From contig WACJ01000123.1 in the NCBI GenBank assembly GCA_008973525.1, positions 682,001 through 746,000 of the forward strand: a stretch of 64,000 nucleotides of DNA, in the 5' to 3' direction. Positions within the stretch are counted from its first letter, which is position 1. Each line of letters opens with the position of its first letter. This document shows, piece after piece, positions 1 to 11,590 of the stretch. The notes beneath the pieces were generated by a model. The model was not told the DNA's origin. It saw nothing but the letters and a program-made list of their open reading frames with translations, and did no database searches. The stretch is from Stenopsyche tienmushanensis. Lineage: Eukaryota; Arthropoda; Insecta; Trichoptera; Stenopsychidae. The position numbers were made by a program, and so were the translations under genes.

Positions 1-156
1 GCTGGATCTAAATTATCCATGGGAAGTACTAATATTTCCGATCTTCCATCGAACTTGAGCATTAACAAATAAGAGACATTGGTTTTTACTATTGTTTGAT
101 TTTATTGATAAATTGATTAACAACCAAAATGACAATTAGCGATCCATTTTAATTTA

Positions 157-567
157 TTAATGCTTGTTCTTATTGAAGAGGCAAGTGGGTATTTTATTTC
201 TTCTAGGTCAAAAACCAGGTCTTTTAGTAGAGCGTTTCGGGACTCCTTTAATTTTTTTGTCATTTTCAAATGGTTCTTCTGCTACCTCTGTGGTTGGATC
301 GTCTGCGCCTACTAGTTTGTACCCACAATTAGAAAATCGCCCCTTTTAATTTTATCCTGCATTCTAATATATTTAGCCTGAAATATTAAATTTTAATTTA
401 AACATTTTGCAAATACATAAATAAATATAATATTAAAATTATTCAATTGAGATGACTTACCACATCTTTGAATATGTTTCTCTTCCGAATTGATCGATTC
501 GGTGGTGTCATAGAAGCAGCCAATGTGGATACCATGACACCAACAAAATCGTTAGATAGAACTTCAT
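157..567 (-). pseudogene. Broken subfamily A secreted-peptide gene
   Basis: This is a degenerate copy of the intact gene at 7,954-8,397. The ATG (565-567) and the first nine codons are kept. One base is missing in the signal-peptide region (about 535-540), which shifts the frame. The splice-donor region is altered near 465-475. The second exon, starting near 375, contains several stops. Only the far C-terminal coding block (about 157-240) is still easy to align: it keeps KR, RPGF, PRRN and the last residues LFNKNKH, but has a stop where the intact gene encodes Trp. The promoter upstream is well preserved, so it may still be transcribed. It cannot encode the full precursor. Confidence 0.85.
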
Positions 568-596
568 TTTTTTTATTTGGTCACTACTTTCGTATC

Positions 597-724
597 AAAT
601 TGGATTACGAATGAGCTAAATATATTCTGTGCGATAATTTATACATTCACATTTGTTTTTCAGTCAAATATAATTTACAACGCAATGTACATATTTGTTG
701 TTTTACAAGTGCGAAAATATTGCT
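597..724 (-). promoter_or_regulatory. Promoter of the pseudogene, with conserved upstream motif
   Basis: The region contains the AATGAGCTAA initiator block (read on the plus strand), a TTTATA block about 30 bp further upstream, and the distal motif TGTACATATTT...TTTTACAAGTG at 686-712. All three match the promoter of the intact gene at 8 kb. Confidence 0.65.
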
Positions 725-834
725 AGAGACTCAAGACGAATACAACTCTCGAATAAATACATTTAATAAAATATGATTGCGTAATACGCTTTTTTAATAG
801 TACATAGGTAGTCGCCATAGTTGACTATTTATAG

Positions 835-905
835 CAGGGGTGGGCAACCTGCGGCCCGCATTGAATATATTTTCGGCCCGCGAGATTCATCACACTTTTA
901 AAAAA
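835..905 (+). mobile_element. hAT-like element end
   Basis: The sequence CAGGGGTGGGCAACCTGCGG starts at 835 and is followed by more GGCCCGC-type sequence. This resembles the CAGGGGTGGGCAA-type termini of hAT non-autonomous elements. I did not find the matching inverted end, so the right limit is not defined. Confidence 0.5.
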
Positions 906-3835
906 TATATTTATTTTATAATGGCCAAATTAATCGCAATTGAAAAGTAATTACGCTCACCATTTTCCATTGTTGAAAGAATTTAAGAAATCAAAATGTA
1001 ACAATTCGAATGATTCGAATTCAACATGAAAAGGAGATGAATATATCCTAAAAATTTTGTTGTGGTTTTCTAACTGTAAATTACTGAATCAGCTTTCAAA
1101 ATCAAGTTTTTTTTAATTTCTTTTACAAAATATACGTTAAACGTTAAATGATTTTACATTAAATGTGTTGAAGATTAGATTTAACTGATGATGAGATTAA
1201 ATTATCGTCATAATTTAATGTATTCCAATCTAAGTGTATTTTTCAAGGTTTTTAAATATATGTTTAGCCCTTTGAGTAGTGAGCTAATTTAAAATCTTCA
1301 TACTCATAGATACTATATTTGCTTGTCCGCCACTTATCATCCGCACAAATCCACTTATCTGTGAGGACCGCAGCAGCGCGTAAGAAGTTTATATTTAACA
1401 CTTTCGTCGCCCAACGCGAATCGGTGTTGTTTCTCACGGGGCCCAAATTCGATAGTCGGAGCGTAAACAGAAGGAATAGCGATGCAACATTATAACACAC
1501 GGGATAAACATGGAAGACATGTGGCGTATCTTCTCTCAAGTATTGTTTTATCTCAGATCGATAAACTTGATTCTGTCATTAGTCACAAGTCGCAAGTGCG
1601 AACAGACAAGGGTAGGAATGCAAGTTTCGAGGTTGATTTTGAAAGATATTTAGATAGTTGTCATCTGAAAGACATTATAGAAAGACATTCGTAAAGTTAA
1701 CATTTGCAAATCGGAGACGGAGAGTGCTCTTTCTGAATCTGTGGAATTTGCTCGCAAATACGCGATCATCCTTTCATACAGGTTAACACTTGCACAACTG
1801 CAAAAATTACTTTTTTTCCATCCATTATAGCTTATTTGTATCTTATAAAAGCCTCGTTTATTCAACGCCACACTTATTATGCAAATTCGCACTGATGCAG
1901 ACCCGAACTCGTAAATTGCACTTAATGGATTTTCGTTAACAATACAGCGAATTTGGCTTCAAACAAATCTCCTGTGGGATGTATAAATTATGCTATTAAG
2001 CTCTTAATACGTTTATTCATCGTGCTTCATATTTGCATAAATTCGACGCTTTTATTTTATATTCCGACCCAATTTCGGTCCACAGTACTTTGAATACATT
2101 TTGGTGACCTGAAAGACGTTAACATTCAGTTATTCGTTCATGAAATGGGTCATCAAAACCGACTATTTTTCAATCATCGATTGTGAATGATTTTCAGCAC
2201 GTTTTCTTTATTTTCGCATTTAGTATTTAAAGTAACTAAGAGCGCATAAACGTACCGAAAAATTGAATCTGTTACATCTGTTAACATCCCTAAACTGAAT
2301 AACATTCCGCATTTTCTTTCTGGAATTAATTTGGTCGGGATAAGCCGCCTGCTTGTATGGGAATCACGGACTAGAAAATAGTAAGGTCATATGGAAAACA
2401 CGGGGATTGGTAATAATTATTCAGGTTGTGTCTGAACTTAGGCGGGCACAATTTCAGCCAAATGTCCGCAAATTCATTTTGTACTATTCATGATCATATT
2501 AACATATTTATAAAGATATAAAATACCGCCACGTTGTACTTAAACATTAAGGACGTAATGGAATAAAATTGCGTTCTTGGTTTTATTCGTACTTATTATG
2601 CAAATTAATATTTTATTTTTCCTAATTGTACTTTTTTAGAAATGTCTTTTATAACTGACATATGTGAAAGTGGGTTTATTATGAGTTCTATCTATAAAAA
2701 TCGAAAGCGTTCTTCAGCCGCAAATGCAATCCAAATCACAACCTGAGCAGGTCCTCATATTCTCATGGCAACTCGCTGATCCAAATTATCAATTCTTCTT
2801 CGATTATAACGATTGTCTTGTTTTTTAAATTCTCTAAGTGTTGTTAAGCGTAAGCACGCAATATAAATATTTAAATTATTAAATAAATTGTTAAAAAATA
2901 GATTATATCACTGTAGCGTATAATACCCTATTTGACATACGAAGGTCGCTATCTTCGTCGTTAAGGCTTGAAGGTCCGATGCGTGATCGATCGCATTGTG
3001 GTCCGTAGACGATGGTCCCGACCGACGAGTCAGCTGCGATGAACGACGGAACACGTTTAGGACGCCATTCGCTTGGGGATAAAAGTCGAAATAAGGCAGG
3101 TACTGCAGGTAATCAATAAAATGCCGAACGATCAACACAACGTATTTATTCAATTATCATATGATTAGAGAACCAGTAAGTAAGTTGTTCGTAAATATCC
3201 GGCATCGCGTGTCGTGACGTGGTCTCGCAACAAACTCTCCTGGTTCTAGTAGCAGACTGAACTTTAATGCATTATGAAGCTAAAAGTTCCCCCACCTCAC
3301 ACAACTGATTCATATACGTTGCAATCAGCAGACGTGGCAAAAAAAAAAATGTTTCATGACTTTTGGGATGATCTACTCCATACAATAGATAGATTTTAAC
3401 AAATACGTTTTATGCAATTTAAAATTAAGAGAAAAGAAAATTTAAGAAAATAATAACATTATATATTCAATTTATACATAACAGGAAACTCTTTATTTTT
3501 TTATGTTTATTATAATATTCGAGTACATATTGGAGATTCAAATCTGAATGAAGAAAAAAATGTAGAAACAAAATGTCGAGCTAGACTCGACATAGGACCG
3601 CAAAGAGTTAACGTCGATATTGTACGAGAATAGTCTTAGAAGTACGCGACCTGGTATATGGTGGTTGCTGTTTTAAAAAAATACTATGGTGGAAATCACC
3701 TACCATATGAAGCTTAAGTTTCAAATTTAAAAACGCTATTGTTTAGTATTTGCTTTGTAGACATCAATGGTAAACCTTCTCAATGAGTCCGCTCCTTCAT
3801 TTACAATAGTCAATTATTGAATGGCAGAATTTAAA
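906..3835. other. Intergenic, no gene recognised
   Basis: This is AT-rich sequence with short ORFs only. Two more GC-rich patches (about 1,320-1,450 and 2,930-3,110) could be old TE coding remnants, but I cannot assign them. Confidence 0.5.
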
Positions 3836-3945
3836 CAAGGGCGTATGACATTTTAAAAAGTGCTGTATATCGCATATTGACTGAAAATTTGCACATGAGA
3901 AAGCTGATCGCAAGATGGGTGCCGCGTTTGCTCACATTTTTTTGT
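3836..3945 (+). mobile_element. mariner transposase fragment
   Basis: Pieces readable in broken frames are a WxAEFK-like start, LKSAVYRILTENLHMRKL and RWVPRLLT. They correspond to the DNA-binding region of mariner transposases. The fragment is short and internally deleted, and cannot be functional. Confidence 0.6.
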
Positions 3946-4835
3946 TAGTTCAGGTACTTCTGGAATTCCCATCGTGCAATTGCAAGTGCATCGTGCAAGT
4001 TTTTACATTTTTTAATTGTACTTCTTCTGCTTGTTTTTGGATCCAGAAGAACTCAGAGAAAAAAAAAAGATTCAGAAAAAAATTATAGTATCTATAAAAA
4101 AAAATAGTCGCGGAAAATTCAATAATTAATAACAGGGCAGTTCTTATTGGGTGGTGCGTCAACCATAAGGTGATTAATTTTCCCAGTACAAATATAGCTG
4201 ATTATGATACGGAATGTATGAAAATATAGAGATTTTCAAGATCAAACAACAGAGTTTTCTTGTCTCGTCTCGAAAGACAGAACTTTTTAATAATTAATAA
4301 AAAAATTAAATTTAAAAAAAAATACAAATTTATATGTTTTAGCGTGACGTTTCACATACCTGTTACTTTCTAAAATCTTTTTTGCGCAAATAGGAAATTG
4401 AGAAACTTGTGTTAGGGATGAAAGTTGAGGTAGCTTAAAAGTTTTCATCCGAAAAGCACTACCCTTCGACCGTTAATATTCACATCAGACCAACATCCAT
4501 ATTGTAAGTCAGCAACCCTTCGAAAGCGTGATTCTATTTACCTTTAAACTACGCACCGAAAATAAATTTAGACGGTCGCAAGTGTTCAATAAAGAAAATT
4601 TGTCGAGGTTTCATAAACTTCATTTTAGGGAAAATAACGTGAACCTTATTTTAATTTTGATGAGAATATGGTTTCATCAATTATTTCAAATAAATAAGGT
4701 CATCTTGATCGCGTGATGTCATCCAAATAAAATGGTTGAGTGAAAACATCAACAAATTTAAACGATTTTATAACGTCAATGAGAAAATACGTGGGTAGTC
4801 CCAGAAGTAGCCGATCTAACAAAGAAAACATAAAA

Positions 4836-4995
4836 AATGGAAATAAATATCTTTATTTCTCAACATAGTCTTCTTTCAGCTTGTTATATTTCCCCGGCGA
4901 TGTTCAATATCTACCTTACCCTGTTTACAGTAAGAACCGTCGAGCTTATCAAAATCACCTCTTCATTGTTGGCAATTTGTTTTACCACTGAGCCC
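4836..4995 (-). mobile_element. Possible mariner transposase C-terminal fragment
   Basis: The minus-strand reading contains an FDKLDGSYCKQGKVDIEH-type piece, then KEDYVEK in a shifted frame. This resembles the C-terminal region of mariner transposases. It is short and frameshifted, and the call is tentative. Confidence 0.35.
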
Positions 4996-5079
4996 TGTTA
5001 TTTTAATTTGAAAAAAAAAATGAAAATTTGATAAAAAATAAAATAACCCGAGAATGCTAAATAATTAATGAAAATGATT

Positions 5080-5450
5080 CCACGTGGCGAGCGTGGCGTT
5101 CTATTGCGAGGCGCTCATCTGTCGTGCTGGCGGTTCGAAAGATGGACGGGTTGGGCACACGGTACTTTTTGCGGCATTTTAGGTGATAAATACGTATCCA
5201 AAGCTTTCTATGATCTGTACCTTTACAGAAGCACCCCCAAAGGCTAATTCACATAAGTGATTTTCGCCAAATATATATATATCCAATATATATATCATAG
5301 CTAATTTATTCCACTCAAAGCTGAGAATGAGTGACATGGATATTATATTCAGGTTTTGCACCTTGCTGTGCATTTTTATTGAGCGGGCTGATATGCTTCT
5401 GAATAGCGGCACCAATAAACAGCTCGGGTCAGTAGAGGGTCCGCACGTTC
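5080..5450 (+). mobile_element. R1-like retrotransposon 3' end (truncated)
   Basis: This matches the family seen at 8.99-9.62, 40.6-41.0, 41.3-41.6, 46.1 and 51.9-52.2 kb. The family encodes a C-terminal block (R.A.I.RVSGPKGGPVG, then YGEKCIPEAFYDL) followed by a common 3' untranslated tail. The copy is 5'-truncated with a decayed frame. Confidence 0.6.
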
Positions 5451-5457
5451 CTTTACC

Positions 5458-5830
5458 TCAGGCGTGAAGTGATGGACCCATGTTTATGTTCATGGTCATG
5501 AATCGATGCAAAAGCTTGGCTTTATTGCTGTTAAACATTGCCAAACACTTGATTGAAACATTATCATGACGCTGTTTTTGTTCCATTGTGGGCAAACGCG
5601 GCACCCATTTCGAGCACAGCTTTTTCATGTCCAAAACTTCAGTAAATATGCAATGTACAGAACTTTTTAAAATGCCTGCCATGTCTGCTAGCTCGCGCAT
5701 TTTTAGTCGATGGTCGTGCAATATCATTTACCAAACACCATATTTGGCCTTTCAAATAAAAGTATTATAACACATAACGATGACCGATTTCTTTCATGTT
5801 TAAAAAATCACTGAGAACGTTCACTATTTA
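5458..5830 (-). mobile_element. mariner transposase fragment
   Basis: An 89-codon stretch carries RLKMRELADM, then SSVHCIFTEVLDMKKLCSKW, then VPRLPTMEQKQR, and ends near F.TMN. This is the HTH and linker region of a mariner transposase. The expected DETW catalytic block is replaced after TMN. An N-terminal YLKG-type piece and a 5' flank shared with 10,140-10,215 follow upstream. The copy is dead. Confidence 0.75.
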
Positions 5831-6065
5831 TGGCTGCCAAATAAATACTAAACAACGTTGCGTCTTTAAACTTGAAGTTTAAGCTTTATAAGATAGTTAC
5901 TTTCTACTATATTATTTTTTTAAACAACAATTGCCATCTATGGATCAGGTCGGCTACTTCCAGGACTACCCTCGTATTATAGATCAATGGATCAACTCAT
6001 TTATTGTTATGCAATATTATATATGCTTTTCCATAGCCAATTTTTTTCTAAGAATAATTCATTAT

Positions 6066-6430
6066 CTTCTATCGGGCTGTGATGTTGCTGGATGAATGGA
6101 TGGGAATAGACAGGAGTCGAATAGAAAGACTCTCTTCTCTAAATACCTATATATTACATACGAGAGAGAGAGAGATTTGGCTGAAGGAGGGACGATCTCC
6201 CGCCGCCAAGGCTAACCGACGACTCCCCCGACTCTCGCCTCCTGCGCGTCACTATCCAATTGGCAACGGTGCACGCGCAAGAAGCGATCAGTCGGTATAC
6301 AGGTGCATTGTTTCCGCAGGGCCACAAGAGATGGCGTTGTTAAAATAACACATTGCACATGAAGAGAGATGGAAGATGTCGCTGTTAATAGCGCTATTGC
6401 GCGGGGATGGTAAATCGTCTACATTTGAGA
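6066..6430 (-). mobile_element. LTR fragment, reverse orientation
   Basis: This is the reverse complement of much of the solo LTR at 16,559-16,970. It includes the block around CAACGGTGCACGCGCAAGAAGCGATC, the (GA)n tract and the final GATGTCGCTGTTAATAGCGC block. Confidence 0.75.
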
Positions 6431-6654
6431 GGCGCTGTTACGGCGTATATTGTAGTAAGTTATATAAAATATATGGTTTGTAAATAATAGTCCAGTCGAA
6501 AATGTCGTTTTTTTTCATACTTACTTTTTGACCAACAGTTGTTTTTTTTTATTAACACGTATTGTATATTTTGTTAGTCGACTTACATCTGGAGAGCGTT
6601 AGCGTTAGCGTAGAGCTAGCAGCAATGCCGCTTATAGTTCTATTCAGCACTACC

Positions 6655-7215
6655 GGCCTAATCAAAGTACCAACTACAGGGGTATATCGATTCTAAATTA
6701 TTTACAAGCACTGTCATTGGACGGCTGTCTCCCATCATGGAGGAACTTCTCGAAGAATATAAGTGTGGCTTCAGACCCGGCAGGTCTTCTGTGGACCAAT
6801 TATTTGCGGTCAAAATGTTCTCACAAAAAATGTGGGAATACGGTGTCGTTCGCCACAACATATTTGTAGACTTTTGCAAGGCATACGACAGCATCAATTG
6901 GGTAAAACTTTGGAGGATCACATTGGAGATGGGAATCCCGGGTAAGCTGGTGAGACTGTCGAGGATGTGCGTGACCGGATCGGTCAGTGTTGTACGTTCC
7001 AATAGTGCCCTGTCGGAATCTTTCGAGGTGATGATGGGAGTTAGACAGGGGGATGCCCTCTCTCCGATCCCCTTTAATATTGCTTTGGAAGCAATTATGA
7101 AGGAGGCTGGCAGATTGGGACACGCACATCCATGGAACAAAGATATAACGTATCTTGCCTTTGCGGACGACATCGACATCCGCATGAAATTGCAAGCACG
7201 CATTGACTCCAAAGG
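6655..7215 (+). mobile_element. RTE-like reverse transcriptase fragment
   Basis: An NYRGIS-type start (6,680) is followed after a frameshift by a long frame from 6,737. That frame carries GFRPGRSSVDQLF, FVDFCKAYDSI (RT block A), GVRQGDALSPIPFN (block B) and YLAFADDIDI (block C with the catalytic DD). The order is typical of RTE-type and related non-LTR reverse transcriptases. It ends abruptly after block C at about 7,190, and both ends are truncated. The 24.3 kb endonuclease fragment could be from the same family. Confidence 0.85.
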
Positions 7216-7264
7216 GATTATCTACTATGTGATACTTCCAATTATACACAATTATAAAGTTTAA

Positions 7265-7797
7265 AAGTAGCATACCATTAAATTTTATTCCTCCGGAATA
7301 AAAAAAACCTAATTAGATTGGAAAAGGTAGTATCTACTGAGGGAGAATACATTGAATCAATGAAATTAATAAATACATTTATTGTTTGAATTTAACTCTT
7401 TCATTTAAAAAACGACATTTTCGATCGAACAATCTATTATCATACAAGAACCAATTACAGAGTGTAATATATTACAGGGTTTTTTTTATAAAGCGTAGAA
7501 ATACATAAGTTATTCAAATTTTATTATTTGTATATGTTTGTTTGAGTATAAAATCGTTTTAAAATACATGTTAAACAATTATCCAAAATAACCAAAATCA
7601 TCCAAAGTTGCTGGTTCGCTCGAGTGCAAAGGGCTAATGCTAGCTTGGACTGAACAATGATAAAATATGCGATCAATCGTTAAATATCAATTTTGATTTA
7701 TAATATATTTTGTTTATAGTATAATTTGAATGACTTGTACATTTGTAAATACACGGATCTCAGGATTTAGTTTTAAAGTGATGAGAAATTAGGATAC
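7265..7797. other. AT-rich intergenic
   Basis: I see no coding signal or recognisable repeat here. Confidence 0.5.
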
Positions 7798-7953
7798 ATC
7801 TGGATCTAAATTATCCATGGGAAGTATTAATATTTCAGATCTTCCATCGATCTTGAGCATTAACAATAAGAGTCATTGGTTTTTATTATTGTTTGATTTT
7901 ATTGAAAAATTGATCAACAACAAAAATGACAATAAGCGATCCGTTTTAATTTA

Positions 7954-8397
7954 TTAATGCTTGTTCTTGTTGAAGAGGCGAGTGGATATTTGATTTCTTC
8001 TAGGCCAAAAGCCAGGTCTTCTATGAGCAGAGCGTTTGAAGATTGCATCAATCACTTCTTTCGAGGCGTCTATAAAATCTTTGCCCTTTTTAAATAGTTC
8101 TTTTCCTGCCTCTATAGCTGGTTTCACTTTGTCTATTATTTCTTTTGCTTTATCCACAATTGGAGCTACGACACTTTTAACTTTATCCACAACATTTTTA
8201 ATACCCTCGCCCTGAAATATTAAATTTGAATTTAAACATTTTGCAAATACATAAATAAATATCAAAATTATTTAATTGAGATGACTTACGATCTTTTTGA
8301 ATATGTTTCTCCTCCGAATTGGTCGATTCGGTGGTTTCATAGACGCAGCCAACGTGGATGCCATGAGCACCAACGAAATCGTTAGATAGAACTTCAT
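7954..8397 (-). CDS. Secreted cationic peptide precursor, subfamily A (8 kb gene)
   Basis: Exon 1 is 8,290-8,397 and exon 2 is 7,954-8,211. The 78-nt GT-AG intron is phase 0, and the precursor is 121 residues. Residues 1-19 form a signal peptide (MKFYLTISLVLMASTLAAS). A short Pro-rich spacer ends in three Arg; exon 1 then closes with NIFKKI. Exon 2 starts GEGIKNVV and continues as a Lys/Val/Ile/Asp amphipathic helix, followed by a basic tail with RRPGFWPRR and a Lys/Asn-rich end. It is the longest member of the cluster. The RRR NIFKKI G pattern recalls the N-terminus of cecropin-type peptides, so a processed, membrane-active secreted peptide is plausible; this is inference. An AATAAA lies about 50 nt past the stop. 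Confidence 0.85.
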
Positions 8398-8440
8398 TTT
8401 TTTTTATTTGGTCACTACTTTCGTATCAAATTGGATTACG

Positions 8441-8554
8441 AATGAGCTAAATATATTCTGTGCGATAATTTATACATTCACATTTGTTTTTCAGTCAAAT
8501 ATAATTTACAACGCAATGTACATATTTGTTGTTTTACAAGTGCGAACATATTGC
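8441..8554 (-). promoter_or_regulatory. Promoter of the 8 kb peptide gene
   Basis: Read on the minus strand, TATAAA (8,469-8,474) lies about 31 bp upstream of the TCATTC initiator (A at 8,443), which is 46 nt before the ATG. The distal block with TACATATTT and ACAAGTG occupies 8,516-8,554. Confidence 0.7.
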
Positions 8555-8724
8555 TAGCCATTTAAGGGACTCAAGACGAATACAACATCGAATAAATACA
8601 TTTAATAAAATGTGATTGTGTAATGCGCTTTTTTAATAGTATATAGGTAATCGCCATAGTTGACTATTTATAGGACGAACGGTTTGAAGTTGATAGTTTA
8701 TCTATAGTTTTATCAATCAAGAAT

Positions 8725-8935
8725 CTATATTGGAAAGGATGGACATCCTCCCGCATGCCATCGAAGGCGAGACAGATTTGATCACACATCAACCGCCGAT
8801 TCCACCCCTTCATTCTTGGCAAATCCTGGCGAATTTCCTATTGGAGAGGATCTGCGACTGGGACATGAATAAATTAACTTTCACGGTTTCGAAGTCTCAA
8901 GATCTCATCCTAAAGGGTCGTTTTTAGCAGCCCCC
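8725..8935. repeat. LTR-like fragment
   Basis: A GGATGGACATCCTCCCGCATGCC block matches 15,205-15,230 and resembles the Leu-PBS LTR family. The 65-codon ORF across it has no recognisable domain. Confidence 0.4.
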
Positions 8936-8989
8936 CCGACCTTGAATGGATGGGAGTTTTGTCAAGTTCGTGGAATAAACCCCATATTT

Positions 8990-9356
8990 GAGGATCAAGT
9001 TGGACGTTGGAAATTCGATCATAAACGCTAACCACGATGGACATGTCGGGACATAACGTCCAATTGCGAGGCGCTCATTCAAAGTGTTAGCGATCTGAAA
9101 GGCGGACTAATTGGACGCACAAACTTTGTAGCCACTCCCTCATATTTTATGGCACATAGGACCTTTTGCGTAAGTTATGCGGAGAAATGCATTCCCGGGG
9201 CTTTCTATAATCTCCATGATCATAGAAGCTTCCTCTAGACACTAATTTACATAGGTGGTTCTCACCAAATGAGGTTGTGAGCGAGAATGGACTTCCCATC
9301 GCTCATAAAACTTATATATCTATTTTACAATATATATATATAAATAGCTCGGGTCA
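8990..9356 (+). mobile_element. R1-like 3' end, copy 1
   Basis: A decayed C-terminal block (SDLKGG, then F.ATPS, then YAEKCIPGAFYNL) is followed by the family's 3' tail, which ends in a TATATA-rich run near 9,335. Confidence 0.65.
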
Positions 9357-9640
9357 GTGGAGGGTCCCCATGTATCTTTGCGTTTCTGGATTACTGAAGG
9401 TCCCATTTCCTCACAGGGTACGGGCGGTTTAGATCTTCGCTTTTCAGGTTTGTACTATTCTCGATATCGAAGTGTCCATGCAGAGATCTATTCATGGGCA
9501 CAGACCATATTCTGTGGACATGTTCGGTCATGGCGTTTGATCGCGAGGTGCTCATTCGTCGCGTCAGCGGTCCGAAAGGCGGACCGGTTGAGCACCTAAG
9601 CCTTATGCCTACTCTCTCCTCTTTTAGGATTTATTTTGAT
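9357..9640 (+). mobile_element. R1-like 3' end, copy 2
   Basis: A second adjacent fragment of the same family keeps DHILWTCS (around 9,500) and R.VSGPKGGPV. The DHILWTC block is the zinc-knuckle-adjacent part of R1-clade C-termini. It sits directly behind copy 1. Confidence 0.65.
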
Positions 9641-9779
9641 ATTAGTGGCAAGAATAAAAAGGTGGTTCATGCTAAAATTAATCGTGAGCAAGACTAAACT
9701 TCCTCCTATCCATAAAATTTATAAACATATTTATTTTACTCATTTATGTTTCATCTATGGATATAAATTGGCACAAAAA

Positions 9780-10215
9780 CTCCACTTTATTGATCTAAAA
9801 CATCGCCAAACACTTGATTGAAACATCTTCACGATGTTGTTTTTATTTCATTGTGAGCAAACGCGTAACTCATCTTGCGCACAGCTTTTTCATGTACAAA
9901 TTTTCAGTCAATATGCGATATACGGCACTTTTTAAAATGCCTAACATATCTGCTAGCTTTTGCCCTTTAATAGTCATCCAATACTATTTTCTTCATTATT
10001 TCTGGCGTTGGTAGACCATTGCGGTATTTGTTTTGGCAGCTTGTACGGCCTCATTTAAATTCTGCCACCCAATATTTTACGCTTGTAAGCGAAGGAGTAA
10101 ACTGCCTCTGAGTAGAATTTAGCTCGGTTTTGATATTAGTTGGACTGAGATTTTTCAAATAAATATATTGTATCACATAATGATGACCTTTTTTTTTCGT
10201 GTTTACAAATGCACT
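9780..10215 (-). mobile_element. mariner transposase relic
   Basis: The N-terminal part (about 10,051-10,190) reads YVIQYIYLK, LSPTNIK and VKYWVAEFK. The downstream part (about 9,790-10,010) reads LKSAVYRILTENL and MKKLCARW with several frame breaks. This is a mariner-family DNA-binding region and a dead copy. Confidence 0.75.
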
Positions 10216-10597
10216 GAGAATGTTCTCTATTGTTTTAAACAATAATCGCAATATTTGCGTCAGTTTCAGTACTTCTGAGACCACTTGGGAATGTCTTGAA
10301 AACACAAGTATATTTGTATTTTGTCTCATGTTTTTAATCAAAAGTTTGAACCTAATTGGTGATATTCCCATAAAAGTCTTTCTTAAAAGACACGACAATT
10401 GCATTCAAGTATTTTTAGTGCTTTTATTGCAGATCAACAAAACATTAAAATCAACTTTAATTCTAAATTCTAATTATTAATATGATAACTATTGTTATGA
10501 TCTATAACGCAAATATAATTTAGGATTTTATTATAAATTAATAATTACATTTACTTTAAACAGTTTAGGTTTAAAAATACACTGTGTATTATTCAGT

Positions 10598-10630
10598 GTA
10601 CATATTTGCTACTTTACAAGTGTAAAAAAA
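10598..10630 (-). promoter_or_regulatory. Orphan copy of the peptide-gene upstream motif
   Basis: The sequence GTGTACATATTTGCTACTTTACAAGTG matches the distal promoter motif of the subfamily A genes, but no signal-peptide exon lies in the expected place to its left. A mariner relic occupies that side. It probably marks a lost gene copy. Confidence 0.5.
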
Positions 10631-11590
10631 TAAATAACATATTGAACATAATGACATAGTAATGACAACAAGACATACTTTAATACGAAACAGCGAAGGT
10701 AAACCATTTCATTTAATTTGAATCCGCAAGGATACATCGGGAATGAACCATTGTGGATGGATTTTTTTTTTCAGTAAAATCTATATATTTATCTCAAGTA
10801 GTGTCTTACTAACTTCTAAAAATGTCTCTCACTCTTTAAAATAATCAGAAAGCCTTTAAAAAAATCCCAAAGGCATCGTTTGATTCGTTTCTTGATTCTC
10901 AATTAAAATACATTTGGTATGAATAGAACATTTTTCTTAAAATATTTTCAGCCTAATCTTTAAAATATATTTTCAGAACGTTGCCCAAAGACAGACATAA
11001 AATACAACAGACGAACACAATGAAACTGTAATTGAAATATCACGATTAGAATAAATATTAGGGCGTACCACATGAATGTTCGAAATTCATAGGAGAGCAT
11101 CAAAATATTTTCCATTAGTATCAATAATATTTTTTCGTTAGAAACTTACTGACTGGACTGTACCGAGGGCTCTTTTAGTGGACGCCATAGCCTCACACAA
11201 TGTCCTTGGTCACCAGATTGAACAGAAAATTTTCGTGAACACCATCAATGTGAGTGATAAAATTCCTTCCTGCTGAGACACGTACTAAAACTCACATAAT
11301 TCCCGATTTACCGACAAATTATTTATTTCCGTCGCTGCAGATGAATATTTATATACTATAATACTTTGATGTGATTCGTAATTATATTACGGAGGAATAC
11401 CAAAATTCTGAGCCCCGTATCTATTATATTTCATATCGATATTCCCATTATTAGAGTCAAGGTGTAGTAAATACATCACCGGTAGGGAAAGGTTAATATA
11501 ACAATTTGATAAACATATATGTACTGTATATATTTATGCATAGATTAGACAGTTACTGCGCCTAGGCGTCATCTAAGCTCGCCAATTAGT
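10631..11590. other. Intergenic, no gene recognised
   Basis: This is AT-rich DNA with no coding signal. Confidence 0.5.

Larger units (their letters stand above)
1..840. repeat. Left copy of a direct block duplication
   Basis: This block matches 7,798-8,680 in the same orientation. The match covers the 3' flank, both exons, the intron and the promoter of a subfamily A peptide gene. The left edge of the window cuts the block, so its outer limit is unknown. This copy carries a broken gene and the other an intact one. The right limit is close to the hAT-like end at 835. Confidence 0.85.
7798..8680. repeat. Right copy of the direct block duplication
   Basis: This pairs with 1-840 and contains the intact peptide gene and its promoter. 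The upstream part (about 8,400-8,760) is also related to 14,900-15,235, where another decayed copy lies. Confidence 0.85.

Noticed and set aside
164..349. A 61-codon plus-strand ORF
   Set aside because: It is antisense to exon 2 of the subfamily A pseudogene.
6658..7273. Two long minus-strand ORFs (184 and 150 codons)
   Set aside because: They are antisense to the RTE-like reverse transcriptase frame with FADDIDI.
7954..8397. Naming the subfamily A genes as cecropins
   Set aside because: The basic IFKKI-type start is suggestive, but the spacer, length, tails and internal repeats differ. Sequence reading alone does not justify the family name.
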